A stretch of 53,037 bases of DNA from Siccirubricoccus deserti (lineage in GTDB: Bacteria > Pseudomonadota > Alphaproteobacteria > Acetobacterales > Acetobacteraceae). Shown piece by piece: positions 52,885 to 53,037 of this stretch. Within the stretch, counting starts at the first letter, position 1; each line of letters starts with the position of its first letter. The notes beneath the pieces were generated by a model. That model saw only the letters and a list, made by a program, of their open reading frames with translations, made no database searches and was not told the DNA's origin. The position numbers and the translations under genes were made by a program. Location of the stretch: positions 1 to 53,037 of the forward strand of contig NZ_JACOMF010000036.1 in assembly GCF_014283215.1 (NCBI RefSeq). The letters run 5' to 3'.

Positions 52885-53037
52885 TCACATGACTCCTTTT
52901 GCGTTCATGTTGCATTGTTGAAACCCTGTGGTGGGCGACCTGAGGAGCATCAGGTTGTGGGTGAGGACCCGCAGGATGATTTCGCGCGCCTGCGCGGCAC
53001 CGCTGCGAGCGCTCAGAGCCGAGCCGAGGCGTCGTTT
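52885..53037 (-). CDS. Probable IS transposase, C-terminal end (cut by window edge)
   Basis: Reading into the window from the right edge on the minus strand, 50 codons run to a TGA at 52887-52885. The segment A-L-S-A-R-S-G-A-A-Q-A-R-E-I-I-L and L-T-H-N-L-M-L-L resembles the C-terminal helix of DDE-type transposases of IS elements, where a terminal H-N-L-M or Y-N-L-M motif is common. The last 15 residues look unlike that family, so the end could have been altered by insertion or deletion. The family is not assignable from this fragment. Confidence 0.4.
   Translation of the reverse strand, partial: KRRLGSALSARSGAAQAREIILRVLTHNLMLLRSPTTGFQQCNMNAKGVM

Overview
The window is very GC-rich DNA with dense, mostly translationally coupled genes. 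Gene content and order point to an alphaproteobacterium of the order Rhodospirillales, most likely an Acetobacteraceae close to Roseomonas. The indicators are dusB-ntrB-ntrC-ntrY-ntrX followed by hfq-hflX, a fused ispDF, the rlpA/dacC/tmk/holB/metG/tatD run, and many Bug-type periplasmic receptors. The taxonomic call is inference from synteny and protein features, not a database result.

Layout. 1-1.1 kb: C-terminal end of an SdrD/Cna-B-repeat surface protein cut by the window edge. 1.3-2.7 kb: MmgE/PrpD protein (minus). 2.9-12.2 kb: plus-strand housekeeping block with lytic transglycosylase, RlpA-like lipoprotein, D,D-carboxypeptidase, tmk, holB, metG, tatD, an MBL-fold hydrolase and mazG. 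12.3-25.6 kb: long minus-strand block read dusB, ntrB, ntrC, ntrY, ntrX, D-amino-acid aminotransferase, HAD phosphatase, a frameshifted methyltransferase pseudogene, hfq, hflX and an inositol-monophosphatase-like gene. A candidate promoter with an almost leaderless start lies before dusB. 25.7-26.9 kb: ispDF. 26.9-52.8 kb: accessory catabolic region of short operons. It holds an SCP2-type thiolase divergent from an acyl-CoA carboxyltransferase, hydantoinase/oxoprolinase HyuA-HyuB with DUF1028, glutathione-dependent formaldehyde dehydrogenase, cyclase-family hydrolase, SDR, [2Fe-2S] ferredoxin, a second MmgE/PrpD protein, a cupin, a histone-deacetylase-like amidohydrolase and a class A beta-lactamase. 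The right edge carries what looks like the C-terminus of an IS transposase.

The accessory half contains seven intact periplasmic solute receptors and one truncated one: four Bug, two Peripla_BP_6 and one DctP. Not a single membrane permease lies beside them. They sit next to catabolic enzymes, in one case overlapping the stop codon of formaldehyde dehydrogenase. Presumably they feed a shared transporter encoded elsewhere or act as ligand sensors. Intergenic spaces carry a recurrent family of G/C-rich hairpins, some as paired-hairpin elements, mostly directly behind stop codons. No tRNA, rRNA, CRISPR array or intact mobile element was seen. I found no convincing undescribed defence or biosynthetic system. 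The most unusual signals are the orphan receptors coupled to enzymes, the compound hairpin family, the thrice-frameshifted methyltransferase and the near-leaderless ntr operon promoter.
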